In this document: piece by piece, positions 8,119 to 16,572 of the stretch
How positions within the stretch are numbered: position 1 is the stretch's first letter
How the letters are laid out: each line of letters opens with the position of its first letter
Source of the DNA: Bog-105 sp965277855
GTDB lineage: Bacteria; Acidobacteriota; Terriglobia; Bryobacterales; Bryobacteraceae
Reading direction: 5' to 3'
Assembly (NCBI GenBank): GCA_965277855.1
Contig: OZ255847.1
Span: 2,666,001-2,730,000 of the forward strand
DNA: 64,000 nt
Position numbers and translations under genes: made by a program
Notes under the pieces: generated by a model
Told to the model about the DNA's origin: nothing
What the model saw: the letters and a program-made list of their open reading frames with translations, nothing else
The model's database searches: none

Positions 8119-8487
8119 TCAGCTTTTCGAACTCGCGTCTGAAGAAGACGACGAGCTTGACTTCTCAGACGAAGACGAACTGGACGTATTGGCAGCGGGA
8201 GAATCGGTCTTGCCGGAGCCTTCCGATTTACTCGATCCTTCCGATTTACCGGACGAGTCACCCTTTGATTTATCGCCATTCGAGGGCGGTTTCGAGCCGG
8301 GACTCGACCCTTTCGCGTAATCGGTGATATAAAACCCGCTGCCCTTGAACATCAGTGCCGGCGCCGATAGCAGGCGATTTACATGACCGCCACAATTGTC
8401 GTGAGTGGTCAGAGGTTGATCGACAAATTTCTGGCGAACTTCGAACAGCTCACCGCATTTCTCACAGCGATACTCGTAGGTCGGCAT
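8119..8487 (-). CDS. FmdB-family zinc-ribbon protein with serine-rich tail
   Basis: 122 residues. The first 60 form the FmdB zinc ribbon: M-P-T-Y-E-Y-R-C-E-K-C-G followed by a degenerate second knuckle H-D-N-C-G-G in which one cysteine is replaced. The last 65 residues are low-complexity, nearly all Ser, Lys, Gly and Glu, ending in runs of serine. Members regulate amidase or formamidase genes in a few bacteria but most are uncharacterised. It shares the minus strand with the S41-like gene, 12 bases downstream of it. Confidence 0.85.
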   Translation of the reverse strand: MPTYEYRCEKCGELFEVRQKFVDQPLTTHDNCGGHVNRLLSAPALMFKGSGFYITDYAKGSSPGSKPPSNGDKSKGDSSGKSEGSSKSEGSGKTDSPAANTSSSSSSEKSSSSSSSDASSKS

Positions 8488-8499
8488 ATAACGTTGTTG

Positions 8500-9783
8500 C
8501 TATTGTTCCTGGGGACTCTTCTGAATGATCGGATGCTGGCCGCCTGACACTACCGGACCGTTGGTATCGTTCATCAGCTTGGCGATGGTAGTTTTTCCCG
8601 TGACCAACTCGATGGACTGCTTCAATAGATTGTCCTCGGTGTTCTTGGGAGCAGTCCCGGGGAGCGGGTTGCCCTCCTGATCGTATTCCGGAGCGTTGTC
8701 GTTCTCGGCGATCTGTACGGTAGGCAGCACGCCCGCATCCTGAATCGCTTTGCCGGACGGGGAATAGTATTTGGCGACCGAAAGAATCACTGCGCCGCCG
8801 TCGTCCATCTGAATGGTTTTGCGCACACTGGCGTCCCCGTAGCTGCGCTCGCCAACCACTTGGGACCGCTTGTCGTCGAGCAGTGCGGCCGCCGCGATTT
8901 CGGCGCCCCCCGCCGTAGCACGGTCGGTGATGACCACCAGCGGTCCTTTCCAGATCGCATCGGCGGGATTGGCGGAGTAGTCCTTCTTTTCGGTTTTCTG
9001 GCCCTTGAGGTAGGTGATTTCACCGGAGTCAAGGAACAGGTTCGCTAATGGCACACCTTTCTCTTGTTCGCCGGTCGAGTTATGACGCAGATCGAGCACG
9101 ATGTATTTTGCGCCCTGTTTTTTGAGATCGGTCAGTTTTTCTTTGGTCTCGTCCAGGCGATTGCCGGCCAAGCTGGCGACGTGTAGAAAGCCAACCTGGT
9201 TGGGCAACATCTTGGCCGTGATGTCGGGAAGAACGACATTGGTGCGCGTCAGTGTAACTTTCTGCGGATCGCGGTCGCGCAGGCGCAGGACGGTGACGTC
9301 GATGGTGCTGTTGGGAGCGCCACGCAGAATCTGTTCGGCGTAGGCGAGCGGCATGTCGCGTGTGGCGACATTATTGATGCTCTCGATCAGATCGCCTGTC
9401 GAGATATTGGCTTTGTCGGCTGGCGAGGAAGGCAGCACGTCGACCACCGCGACATAGCCATAGCGCTTGGCCAGAACCAGCCCGACCCCTGCCTTCGAGG
9501 TATCCTGACCCTTTTCATACTGGCGATACTGGTCGGCGTTGAGATAGCTGGCAAAGGGGTCGACGGATTCGAGCAGACCGTTGATAGCGCCCAGGGTGAC
9601 GCTCTTGATGTCGGGCTCTTCCACGTATTCGAGCTTGATATGCTCGAGAACTTCGGTATAGACCTTCAAGTGGCCATAAACGTCGTCAGTGGCGACGGCG
9701 CGCCCGCTTTTGGCGCCTAAGAGAAGTAGCACAACAACGCAAGTTGAGCTACCGACAATCATCCATTTAAAACGGCTGTTCAT
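8500..9783 (-). CDS. S41 (CtpA-like) peptidase homologue lacking catalytic residues
   Basis: 427 residues: signal anchor (about 8-23), N-terminal helical region, PDZ domain (about 95-180, G-V-G-L-V-L-A), and an S41 core with D-L-R-H-N-S and I-T-D-R-A-T-A-G-G-A-E-I. In CtpB-type enzymes the Ser-Lys-Gln triad lies in S-A-S-A-S-E and G-K-G-x-V-Q. Aligned here, serine is G292, lysine is D317 (Y-G-D-A-S-V-R-K) and glutamine is R321. All three are gone while the fold motifs around them are kept. It is therefore likely a non-proteolytic periplasmic PDZ adaptor, unless an alternative nucleophile is used. Family call is firm; inactivity is inferred. Confidence 0.88.
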   Translation of the reverse strand: MNSRFKWMIVGSSTCVVVLLLLGAKSGRAVATDDVYGHLKVYTEVLEHIKLEYVEEPDIKSVTLGAINGLLESVDPFASYLNADQYRQYEKGQDTSKAGVGLVLAKRYGYVAVVDVLPSSPADKANISTGDLIESINNVATRDMPLAYAEQILRGAPNSTIDVTVLRLRDRDPQKVTLTRTNVVLPDITAKMLPNQVGFLHVASLAGNRLDETKEKLTDLKKQGAKYIVLDLRHNSTGEQEKGVPLANLFLDSGEITYLKGQKTEKKDYSANPADAIWKGPLVVITDRATAGGAEIAAAALLDDKRSQVVGERSYGDASVRKTIQMDDGGAVILSVAKYYSPSGKAIQDAGVLPTVQIAENDNAPEYDQEGNPLPGTAPKNTEDNLLKQSIELVTGKTTIAKLMNDTNGPVVSGGQHPIIQKSPQEQ

Positions 9784-9995
9784 GAAAAGTCGACCGGAGG
9801 GCTGTATTCAAAGTATAACGAAACAACCGGGTTGAGGGAGTGTAGTTTGTTTCGCTCTCTCTTTTTGGACGTAGCGGGACTGGGTTGGTACCAACTCGGC
9901 AGATGCCGCCCAACTACACCACGCGCGATCTGGCCCGTAACCAGACGCGAATGAACAAAGTGAGCGGGCTGAAGAAACTGCTGAAAGAGCGTTGG

Positions 9996-10198
9996 CCGCA
10001 GATGAACACTGATAAACGTAACCATGTGACGAGTGCAAGGCGAGCTTTGTGGGGCGGCCCCTCGGGCTGCGTCGGCCTCCCAGGCCGACTTCTTCAGCTT
10101 GGGCGAATGCTGGCAACACTGGCGCACTGGCGCACTGGTCCGCCGCAAGGACTTTCATCCCCCAGGGTGGCCGAAGGCCATCAGAGATTCATCTGCGG
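9996..10198. repeat. 203-bp element with 11-bp perfect terminal inverted repeats
   Basis: CCGCAGATGAA at 9996-10006 is exactly inverted as TTCATCTGCGG at 10188-10198. The terminal motif resembles a GCAGATGAACAC-type intergenic repeat common in many large genomes (recalled, not searched). No open frame worth calling. Contains one copy of the GTGGGGCGG repeat family. Confidence 0.5.
10049..10095 (+). repeat. GTGGGGCGG-family dispersed repeat, copy C (short form)
   Basis: Begins GTGGGGCGG and ends with GGCCTCCCAGGCCGACTTCTTC-like sequence, matching the stronger copies at 26815 and 33855, in which an inverted GGCCT/AGGCC core is followed by TCTTC. The last part of the longer copies (TAAGTGACATT) is absent here. 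Confidence 0.5.
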
Positions 10199-10243
10199 TT
10201 AAATTCCGTTTTTTCATCCGTCTCTAACGCCTGTTGACTTGCC

Positions 10244-11716
10244 TCACTTGAACTCGATAGTGCTCTCGCCGGAGTACTTGTGATAGTCGCGGAAATCGAT
10301 GGTGTTTTTGGTGCAGATGGTGCTGCCGCGCTGGCAGCTCAGATTTTCGGCATGCACCGGCAAGAGGAATTTAGTTGTGCCGAGCGGGACTTCTTCGTAG
10401 TCAACAGCGGAGGCGATGGTGTCGTCAGGGAAATCTTTGGGAACGTTATCGGCCTGCATTTCGATGCGGCGGACTTGGGCGGTGGTCTTATCGACCCAGA
10501 TGCTGCCGCTAAAGGCCGGGCGCAGCATTTGGCCGCCTACCTGAATCGTCCAGTCGGAGTTGTGCAGGGCGACTTTAAAGTCGTAGATGGCGGCAGGCTG
10601 GCGTGCGACGGCAGTCGATTGGAAGAACTTGAATTCGGCGCGCGTGGCGCTTTGAAACAGGCCGCTGAGCACCGAAGCGAATTCGCCAGTTGAGGTAGTG
10701 CCGCCGATCTCCATCATGCTTTTGTTGGTGTGCCGCCCGCCGACGGTGATTTCGCTATACCGTTCGCGTCCGTCTTCGTAAAGCACCTTGGCAGTGACAA
10801 CGTCCATGGCCTGAAACCCATCGGAACGCGACTGCTCCATGTAGCGCGTGGTGCTCTGTTGGCAGAGAAAGTTGGGCAGGCCGGTAGTAAAGCTCATGGC
10901 CCATTCACGAGTTCGGTCGATCAGCTGATCGTAGGCGTTGCTATGTTTTTTGGCTTCCGCCTGTTCGGAGCCGTCGAGAGTAAAATCGACCGGCCCATTG
11001 TCCGGAGTCTTCCTGGCGCTGGTGTTGCTCGGCTTCTGCGAAGCGGCGCGGGCGGATTGATCGGGTGGGCTGGAATCGTTATCGCCCGCACTGCCATCTT
11101 TGGGCATGCCCCGATGGAGAACAGGACGGCCGGGGGCATCGGGGGCTCGCAGGATAGTCGGGCGCGCCATTTCCTCGTCATCGGCAGCAGGCTGGCCGGC
11201 GACCCCCCGAGCGGAGTTGGCCGGGGCGGGCTCATCGGTGGGTGCGTCTTTGAGCAAGTCGACTGTCAGCGCGGTCAGGAAGGCCTCGTCGTCTTCGGCG
11301 GCTTCGATGTGAACGGTGGTCCGGCGAATGATCAGGTTGGCGGCGATGTTGCTGCCCTTGCGGGTCCATTTGGTGGTGGGCGCAATGGTCATGGTAAGGA
11401 CACGGCCGTCCTGGGTGGCCACTTGCAGCTTCTTGCCGTCGTTGGTGAGGGTGACGCCTTCGGCGGTGAGGCTCGGCTGCTGATCGGCGGTAGGCTGCTT
11501 CTGTTTCTTCTTATGATTGCGGGACGGGAGTGAGATGCCGCCGGTACCCAATGGGCCTCCGCCGCCAGGATACTGGCCACCGGGATTTTGGCCGGGAGGG
11601 TACTGACCACCGGAGGGATCCTGGCCAGGGGGATATTGCCCGGGAGGCGCCTGTCCTGGATATTGGAAGGCGACCAGCGGGAGAGCCAGAGACAAAAGTA
11701 AAGCGAGCCTGCTCAT
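10244..11716 (-). CDS. Secreted protein of unknown function, acidobacterial type
   Basis: 490 residues with a signal peptide (about 1-17, then cleavage near A-F-Q-Y-P). Residues 18-60 are low-complexity Pro/Gly/Gln/Tyr repeats (P-P-G-Q-x-P). A Thr-rich beta region (75-150) and a charged linker follow. The C-terminal 220 residues carry a pattern I recognise from acidobacterial secreted proteins: L-P-N-F-L-C-Q-Q-S-T-T-R-Y, G-G-T-T-S-T-G-E-F, P-A-F-S-G-S-I-W-V-D and a late S-C-Q-R-G-S-T-I-C pair of cysteines. No catalytic motif is evident; a periplasmic or outer-membrane lipid-binding-like role is possible but unproven. Follows the polyketide synthase gene on the same strand after 64 bases. Confidence 0.75.
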   Translation of the reverse strand: MSRLALLLSLALPLVAFQYPGQAPPGQYPPGQDPSGGQYPPGQNPGGQYPGGGGPLGTGGISLPSRNHKKKQKQPTADQQPSLTAEGVTLTNDGKKLQVATQDGRVLTMTIAPTTKWTRKGSNIAANLIIRRTTVHIEAAEDDEAFLTALTVDLLKDAPTDEPAPANSARGVAGQPAADDEEMARPTILRAPDAPGRPVLHRGMPKDGSAGDNDSSPPDQSARAASQKPSNTSARKTPDNGPVDFTLDGSEQAEAKKHSNAYDQLIDRTREWAMSFTTGLPNFLCQQSTTRYMEQSRSDGFQAMDVVTAKVLYEDGRERYSEITVGGRHTNKSMMEIGGTTSTGEFASVLSGLFQSATRAEFKFFQSTAVARQPAAIYDFKVALHNSDWTIQVGGQMLRPAFSGSIWVDKTTAQVRRIEMQADNVPKDFPDDTIASAVDYEEVPLGTTKFLLPVHAENLSCQRGSTICTKNTIDFRDYHKYSGESTIEFK

Positions 11717-11780
11717 TGGTCCTCTTTATAGATGCGTTTGCATTGAAGAACGGTTTCCGGGAGGTGCAGGTAACAGCCGT

Positions 11781-12830
11781 TCACCAGCGCAGCAGGACGA
11801 GTTCGGAGCAGAAGCCGGGTCCCATGGCTGCCAGAATACCCCAGGTGCCTGGGGCGGGACGCTGGTGCTTCAGGACCTCCTCAAGAACAAAAAGAACGGA
11901 AGCGGAAGACAAATTACCAGTCTTGCGGAGGCAATCCCATGAGACTTGTAGTTGTCCATCGTGCAGTTCGAGGGCTTGCTGGGTGGCCTCGAGCACTTTG
12001 GGGCCGCCGGTATGGATGACGAAACTGCCGATGTCCCGGCGGGTGAGTCCGTGATCGGCGAGGAAGTCGTCGACGTCGCGGCGCAGATTCTGCTGGATGA
12101 CGTCGGGAACGTCTTTCGACAGAACGATATTGAAGCCTTTTTCGGAAATATCCCAGCCCATCACGCGCTCGGTATCGGGATAGAAGGTAGAGCGAGTGGC
12201 GACGATGGCCGGTCCGGCAGCGCCTTCACAATCGGTACCGCCGACCAGCACGGCAGCCGCGCCGTCACCGAAGAGACCGGTGCTGATGAGGTTAGCGGCC
12301 GAAAGGTCATCCTGCTGGACAGTGAGGGAGCAAAGCTCGACGGAAAGCAGGAGGCAGGCCTGGTTCGGAAAGGCTTTGACGTAGTCGGCCGCGCGCGCGA
12401 TGCCGGCGGCACCGGCGACACAACCGAGGCCAAAAATAGGCATGCGCTTGATGCGCTTATTCAGACCGATGCGGTTCATCAGGCGGCCTTCGATGGAAGG
12501 GCTAGCGATGCCTGTAATAGAAACAAAGATGAAGGCGCCCAGCGCGGCGGGGTCGATGCCGGAAGAAGTCATGGCGCGGCAGATGGCCTGCTGCCCCAGA
12601 TCGAGCGAGGCCTGAATCCAACGGTCATTTGCCTCTCCCCAGCTCTTCAAGGGGTACTCCTCTAACGGGAGAGCGAGATAGCGGCCGTCGACCTGCGTGG
12701 CAGCGTGGAGCCGCGTCAGGATGTCGAAACGTTCCAGGCGTTTGCCCCAATGTTTGCGGAAGGCGGCTATCAATTCCTGTTGCGGGTAATAGTGGGCGGG
12801 AACTGCGCTTTCGGCAGTGATGATCCTCAT
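11781..12830 (-). CDS. Type III polyketide synthase (chalcone/stilbene synthase family)
   Basis: 349 residues from ATG 12830, preceded by a GGAGGGG element; the frame extends upstream but without family sequence. The catalytic triad is present: C137 in F-G-L-G-C-V-A-G-A-A-G, His in F-V-I-H-T-G-G-P-K, and Asn in R-K-T-G-N-L-S-S-A. The gatekeeper motif M-G-P-G-F near the C-terminus is kept. Such enzymes condense malonyl-CoA on an acyl-CoA starter to give alkylresorcinols, pyrones or phloroglucinol-type products. No methyltransferase, cyclase or oxidase partner is adjacent, so the product cannot be guessed. Confidence 0.94.
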   Translation of the reverse strand: MRIITAESAVPAHYYPQQELIAAFRKHWGKRLERFDILTRLHAATQVDGRYLALPLEEYPLKSWGEANDRWIQASLDLGQQAICRAMTSSGIDPAALGAFIFVSITGIASPSIEGRLMNRIGLNKRIKRMPIFGLGCVAGAAGIARAADYVKAFPNQACLLLSVELCSLTVQQDDLSAANLISTGLFGDGAAAVLVGGTDCEGAAGPAIVATRSTFYPDTERVMGWDISEKGFNIVLSKDVPDVIQQNLRRDVDDFLADHGLTRRDIGSFVIHTGGPKVLEATQQALELHDGQLQVSWDCLRKTGNLSSASVLFVLEEVLKHQRPAPGTWGILAAMGPGFCSELVLLRW

Positions 12831-12979
12831 ATGTGATTCGCCCCTCCAATGTATCGGATGTTTTAGAAAAGACACTGACAGAATCCCTAGGATGCGAACG
12901 CACCTATTTACAAGTGGCAGTACTTCCATTACGCGACTGCTCTAAAGCTTCCTAAAGTTCCGGCCGATAGGCCTACTGA

Positions 12980-15900
12980 ATGACTTCGCCGCTGAGACGC
13001 CTTTGGTTCTTAACTTTCGCGCTCCTGCTTGGGCTTTTTAGGCCTGCGCCGAGCTTTGCGCAGACGGTGCGGTTTAAGGAATACATCGAGGGTCTGGACA
13101 ACGTAAATGTGAACTGCATGGCGCAGGATCGAGCCGGATTTCTCTGGGTAGGCACGGAAAACGGTCTGTTCCGCTACGACGGTTCGCGCTTCAGCAAATA
13201 TGGTACGGCGGAAGGCCTGCCCGGGTCCTTTGTACGGGCGCTACACATCGATGGCGCAGACCGGCTCTGGGTCGGGACGGTGCAAGGGCTGGCTGTGATG
13301 GGCGTCGGTGGACGATTTGAACAAATTCATTTCGGGAGCGGCGATTGGAGCGTGCCGTACAACTCGGCGATTACGTCGGACCGAGCCGGAAAAGTGTACG
13401 CGGTTACGTCGGCGGGGCTGCTGGCCGTTTCATCTGCGGACCAGGGCAGAACCTGGGAGGCCGAATCGTTGCTGACCTCCCGCGAAGCGGCCGTGTTTGG
13501 TCCGGAAGGCATACAGAGCGTGCTGGCGAATCAGGATGGTTCGGTGTTCTTTGGCTGCGGTGCGGGGATCTGCGAAAAACAGGGAGCATACGTGGCTCGC
13601 TGGGGCCCGGCGGACGGACTGCCGGCGGATAAGTGGGAGTATCTTCTGCGGCGGCACAATGGTGAACTCTGGGCTCGCGGCATTTACCACGTTGCCAGCT
13701 ACTCGAACGAAAGCAAGCGATGGGCCTTGCATGACTTGAGGGGAACTAACAAGTCGAACGTCGGACATTCCCTGGGAGAAGATGCCGCAGGCCGGCTCTT
13801 AGGTTCGAGCGGTCCGTCTCTGTTTGCCTATGCAAACGGGCGTTGGAATCTGATTGCTACGGCTGACACACCGGTCGAAGGAGAAGGAACAATCGTTACA
13901 ATCTTCGTCGACCGCGATGAAACGATCTGGGTAGGCATGCTCGGCCATGGATTACGGAAGTGCTTGGGATATGGATTGTGGGAGCACTGGAGAAGAGCGC
14001 AAGGACTGGAGCGAAATGAAGTCTGGTCGGTCACACGCGATGAGCACGGCACATTGTGGGTGGGACTGGAGAACGGGATTGGCAGGATGGATAAGGACGC
14101 GAAGACGTTTCGCAGTTTCAACGTCCCTGGGCAGCAATTCGGGCGTTGCAAGTCGCTCGCCAGCACGCGGGACGGGTATGTCTGGGCAGAAAACGCCGAC
14201 CGCCGGCTGGTCAGGATCGACGTTCGCTCAGAGGCTGTAAAGATCTTTCCAGTCAAAGACGTCAGCAAGCTTTTTATGGATCGCGGGGGGATTTTGTGGG
14301 TGATCGCGGACGATGGGCTGTTCGCAAGCGAATCTTCCGGAGCACAGCGCAAATTTATTCAAGTTAACGTGCCGCTGGAGAAATCGAATGCGCTAAGCAC
14401 CGCGAGCCAAGCGCCAGACGGCGCTTTGTGGTTCGTCTCGGCCCGGCATCTTCTGCGGCTGCATCGCGAAATGAGTCGCGACAAGTGGACGGAGTTTCAA
14501 CTAGACGCTTTTCATCTGGGTGGCGATCTTTCGAAGGTGGCTGTGGATGCGGCGGGGGTCGTATGGCTGGGAGGCGATACGACCGGTTTGACGAAGCTGA
14601 AAATCGCCGCTGACCGGATCGTCAGCGCCACGAAAGTACCGCTCGCATCCGACTCGATCATGTTCCTGCAATTAGATCGGCGGGGCCGGCTGTGGGTGGG
14701 AGAAGACCAGGGCATACAGGTCTTCAATGGCCACAGCTGGAATCGCTACACGGTAGACAACGGACTGATCTGGAACGATGTGAATGACGAAGCCTATTGG
14801 GAGGATGCGGACGGTTCGATGTGGTTTGGCACCAGCGGAGGATTGTCGCACTTTAAAGCCTATGCCGCGCCAGCCGTGCAGCGGCCGCGAGCCCCGATTT
14901 TTGTTACCGCGCGGTACGGGGCGGTTGCCTTACTGGGAGGAACGCAGCGTATCAAGTGGAGCAGCAGTCCTTTGACAATCCGGATGGCCTCGCTGAATCT
15001 GCGCAACGAAAAAAGCGAGCATTTCCGTTACCGCCTGCTGGGTCTCGAGGACGGCTGGGTCGAGACGGCTGAGCACGAGATCCGCTATCCGGCGCTGAGC
15101 CCGCGATCCTACCGCTTTGAAGCGATGACGTTCGACACCGATACGGGTTTGTCGTCCAGCATTCGTTCTCTGGAATTCACCATCTCGCCGCCGTGGTGGC
15201 GAACCCGGGCGTTTATATCGTTTGTCGGACTATCCCTGTTTCTGCTCTCGATCGGTATCTGGCGTTGGCGGGAATTCGTTCTCGCTGAACGGCGCACGGA
15301 ACTGGAGAGGCTGGTGGCGGAACGCACCAACGAAATTGACCGTCGTCTGGCTGAGCAAAAGCTCTTGAAAGCGGAGGCCGAGCAGGCGAACCGGGCCAAG
15401 AGCGAGTTTTTGGCCTTCATGAGCCATGAAATACGAACGCCCATGAACGGGGTGATCGGCATGGCCGCTTTACTGTCCGACAGTCCCCTTTCCGGAGAGC
15501 AGCATGAATGTGTGAACGCGATCCGTGACTCGGGTTCGGCACTCGTCACGATCATCAACGATCTCCTTGATTTCTCAAAGATTGAAGCCGGAAAGCTGAC
15601 ACTGGAACACACCCAATTCGAACTGAGAATGGCCGTGAAAGAAGTGATGGGGATGGTGAACCGTTCGGCCCAGGCGAAGGGTTTAGAACTGCGATCGCAG
15701 ATTGCTCCGGAGCTGCCGGCGTGGGTAGCGGGCGATCCGGTGCGCTTCAAACAGATGGCTTTGAATTTGCTTTCGAATGCGGTGAAGTTCACCGATAGCG
15801 GCAGCGTTACCGCCTCGCTAACGGGTGTGATGGAAGAAGGTAAGGTCCGGCTGAAGTTTGCGGTCACGGATACGGGTATTGGGATCTCGTCCGACTTGCA

Positions 15901-16540
15901 GAGCCGGTTGTTTCAAAGCTTCTCGCAAGCGGAGACTTCAACCACGCGGCGCTTCGGCGGAACGGGGCTGGGATTGGCCATTTCGAAGCAGCTGGCGACG
16001 CTGATGGGTGGAACGATCGGCGTTACGAGTGAGACAGGAGAGGGCAGTACGTTTTGGGTGACGTTGGAGCTCGACGAAGTGAAGGCGGCGCCGGTCCGGG
16101 TTGTCAGCCAGGAGCGAACGTCGGTCGCGAGAACACGCGGTCACGTGCTGGTTGCCGAAGATAACGCGATCAACCAGAAGGTGATTCAACAGCTGCTGAC
16201 ACGCCTCGGTTGCACGGTCGAGATTGTCGAGAACGGAGCCGAGGCGCTGCGCAGAGTGCAGGAAAGCCCCGCCTGGGACGTGGTCCTGATGGACTGCCAG
16301 ATGCCGGTGATGGATGGCTGGGAAGCGACACGGGCGATCCGAGCGGGCAGTTTGCCGGGGTCGGAGATTCCGATTATCGCCGTGACGGCGAACGCCATGG
16401 TCGGGGAGCGGGAGAAATGCCTGGAGGCGGGTATGAACGATTATTTAGCCAAACCCATCAGCCGGGACGCGTTGGACAAGGTGATGCAGCGCTGGCTCGG
16501 TGCGAGCGGCGAGATTTCAGACGAGCGGCTCGCAAGTTGA
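12980..16540 (+). CDS. Hybrid two-component histidine kinase with periplasmic propeller sensor
   Basis: 1186 residues. Signal peptide (1-27, P-S-F-A-Q); residues 30-650 are two-component-regulator propeller repeats with the recurring G-x-L-W-V-G-x-x-x-G-L pattern; a Y_Y_Y-type immunoglobulin-like domain follows (about 655-735); one transmembrane helix (about 742-760); coiled coil; HisKA with H816 in M-S-H-E-I-R-T-P-M-N-G; HATPase with N-L-L-S-N-A-V-K-F-T and G-G-T-G-L-G-L; and a receiver domain with phospho-acceptor D1105 in V-L-M-D-C-Q-M-P. No DNA-binding domain is fused, so a partner regulator or phosphotransfer protein is needed. In Bacteroidetes such proteins sense glycan fragments; ligand unknown here. 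Confidence 0.96.
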   Translation: MTSPLRRLWFLTFALLLGLFRPAPSFAQTVRFKEYIEGLDNVNVNCMAQDRAGFLWVGTENGLFRYDGSRFSKYGTAEGLPGSFVRALHIDGADRLWVGTVQGLAVMGVGGRFEQIHFGSGDWSVPYNSAITSDRAGKVYAVTSAGLLAVSSADQGRTWEAESLLTSREAAVFGPEGIQSVLANQDGSVFFGCGAGICEKQGAYVARWGPADGLPADKWEYLLRRHNGELWARGIYHVASYSNESKRWALHDLRGTNKSNVGHSLGEDAAGRLLGSSGPSLFAYANGRWNLIATADTPVEGEGTIVTIFVDRDETIWVGMLGHGLRKCLGYGLWEHWRRAQGLERNEVWSVTRDEHGTLWVGLENGIGRMDKDAKTFRSFNVPGQQFGRCKSLASTRDGYVWAENADRRLVRIDVRSEAVKIFPVKDVSKLFMDRGGILWVIADDGLFASESSGAQRKFIQVNVPLEKSNALSTASQAPDGALWFVSARHLLRLHREMSRDKWTEFQLDAFHLGGDLSKVAVDAAGVVWLGGDTTGLTKLKIAADRIVSATKVPLASDSIMFLQLDRRGRLWVGEDQGIQVFNGHSWNRYTVDNGLIWNDVNDEAYWEDADGSMWFGTSGGLSHFKAYAAPAVQRPRAPIFVTARYGAVALLGGTQRIKWSSSPLTIRMASLNLRNEKSEHFRYRLLGLEDGWVETAEHEIRYPALSPRSYRFEAMTFDTDTGLSSSIRSLEFTISPPWWRTRAFISFVGLSLFLLSIGIWRWREFVLAERRTELERLVAERTNEIDRRLAEQKLLKAEAEQANRAKSEFLAFMSHEIRTPMNGVIGMAALLSDSPLSGEQHECVNAIRDSGSALVTIINDLLDFSKIEAGKLTLEHTQFELRMAVKEVMGMVNRSAQAKGLELRSQIAPELPAWVAGDPVRFKQMALNLLSNAVKFTDSGSVTASLTGVMEEGKVRLKFAVTDTGIGISSDLQSRLFQSFSQAETSTTRRFGGTGLGLAISKQLATLMGGTIGVTSETGEGSTFWVTLELDEVKAAPVRVVSQERTSVARTRGHVLVAEDNAINQKVIQQLLTRLGCTVEIVENGAEALRRVQESPAWDVVLMDCQMPVMDGWEATRAIRAGSLPGSEIPIIAVTANAMVGEREKCLEAGMNDYLAKPISRDALDKVMQRWLGASGEISDERLAS

Positions 16541-16572
16541 GAAATCAGAGTGGTGGGACCCACGTATTGGAC

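Larger units (their letters stand above)
9784..10243. other. 460-bp intergenic region, repeats and palindromes, no gene seen
   Basis: Between two diverging-from-nothing minus-strand genes; the open frames here lack family features and start sites. It holds a 12-bp perfect palindrome GTTGGTACCAAC (9884-9895), a small hairpin CGGCA-ga-TGCCG (9897-9908), an 11-bp inverted repeat bounding 9996-10198, and an 8-bp tandem CACTGGCG repeated 2.75 times (10117-10138). The promoter of the S41-like gene should lie within the first 150 bases. Confidence 0.6.

Noticed and set aside
9880..9935. tRNA-like text on the minus strand (GTGTAGTTGGGC ... GAGTTGGTACC)
   Set aside because: No cloverleaf can be drawn: D-stem does not pair and there is no T-loop TTCGA; treated as palindromic intergenic sequence.
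10117..10138. Tandem CACTGGCG repeat as a CRISPR-like array
   Set aside because: Units of 8 bp without spacers; a simple tandem repeat only.
10730..11533. 267-codon open frame on the plus strand
   Set aside because: Antisense to the 490-residue secreted protein; glycine/alanine-rich shadow frame typical of GC-rich DNA.
11952..12665. 237-codon plus-strand frame
   Set aside because: Antisense to the polyketide synthase, whose motifs are certain.
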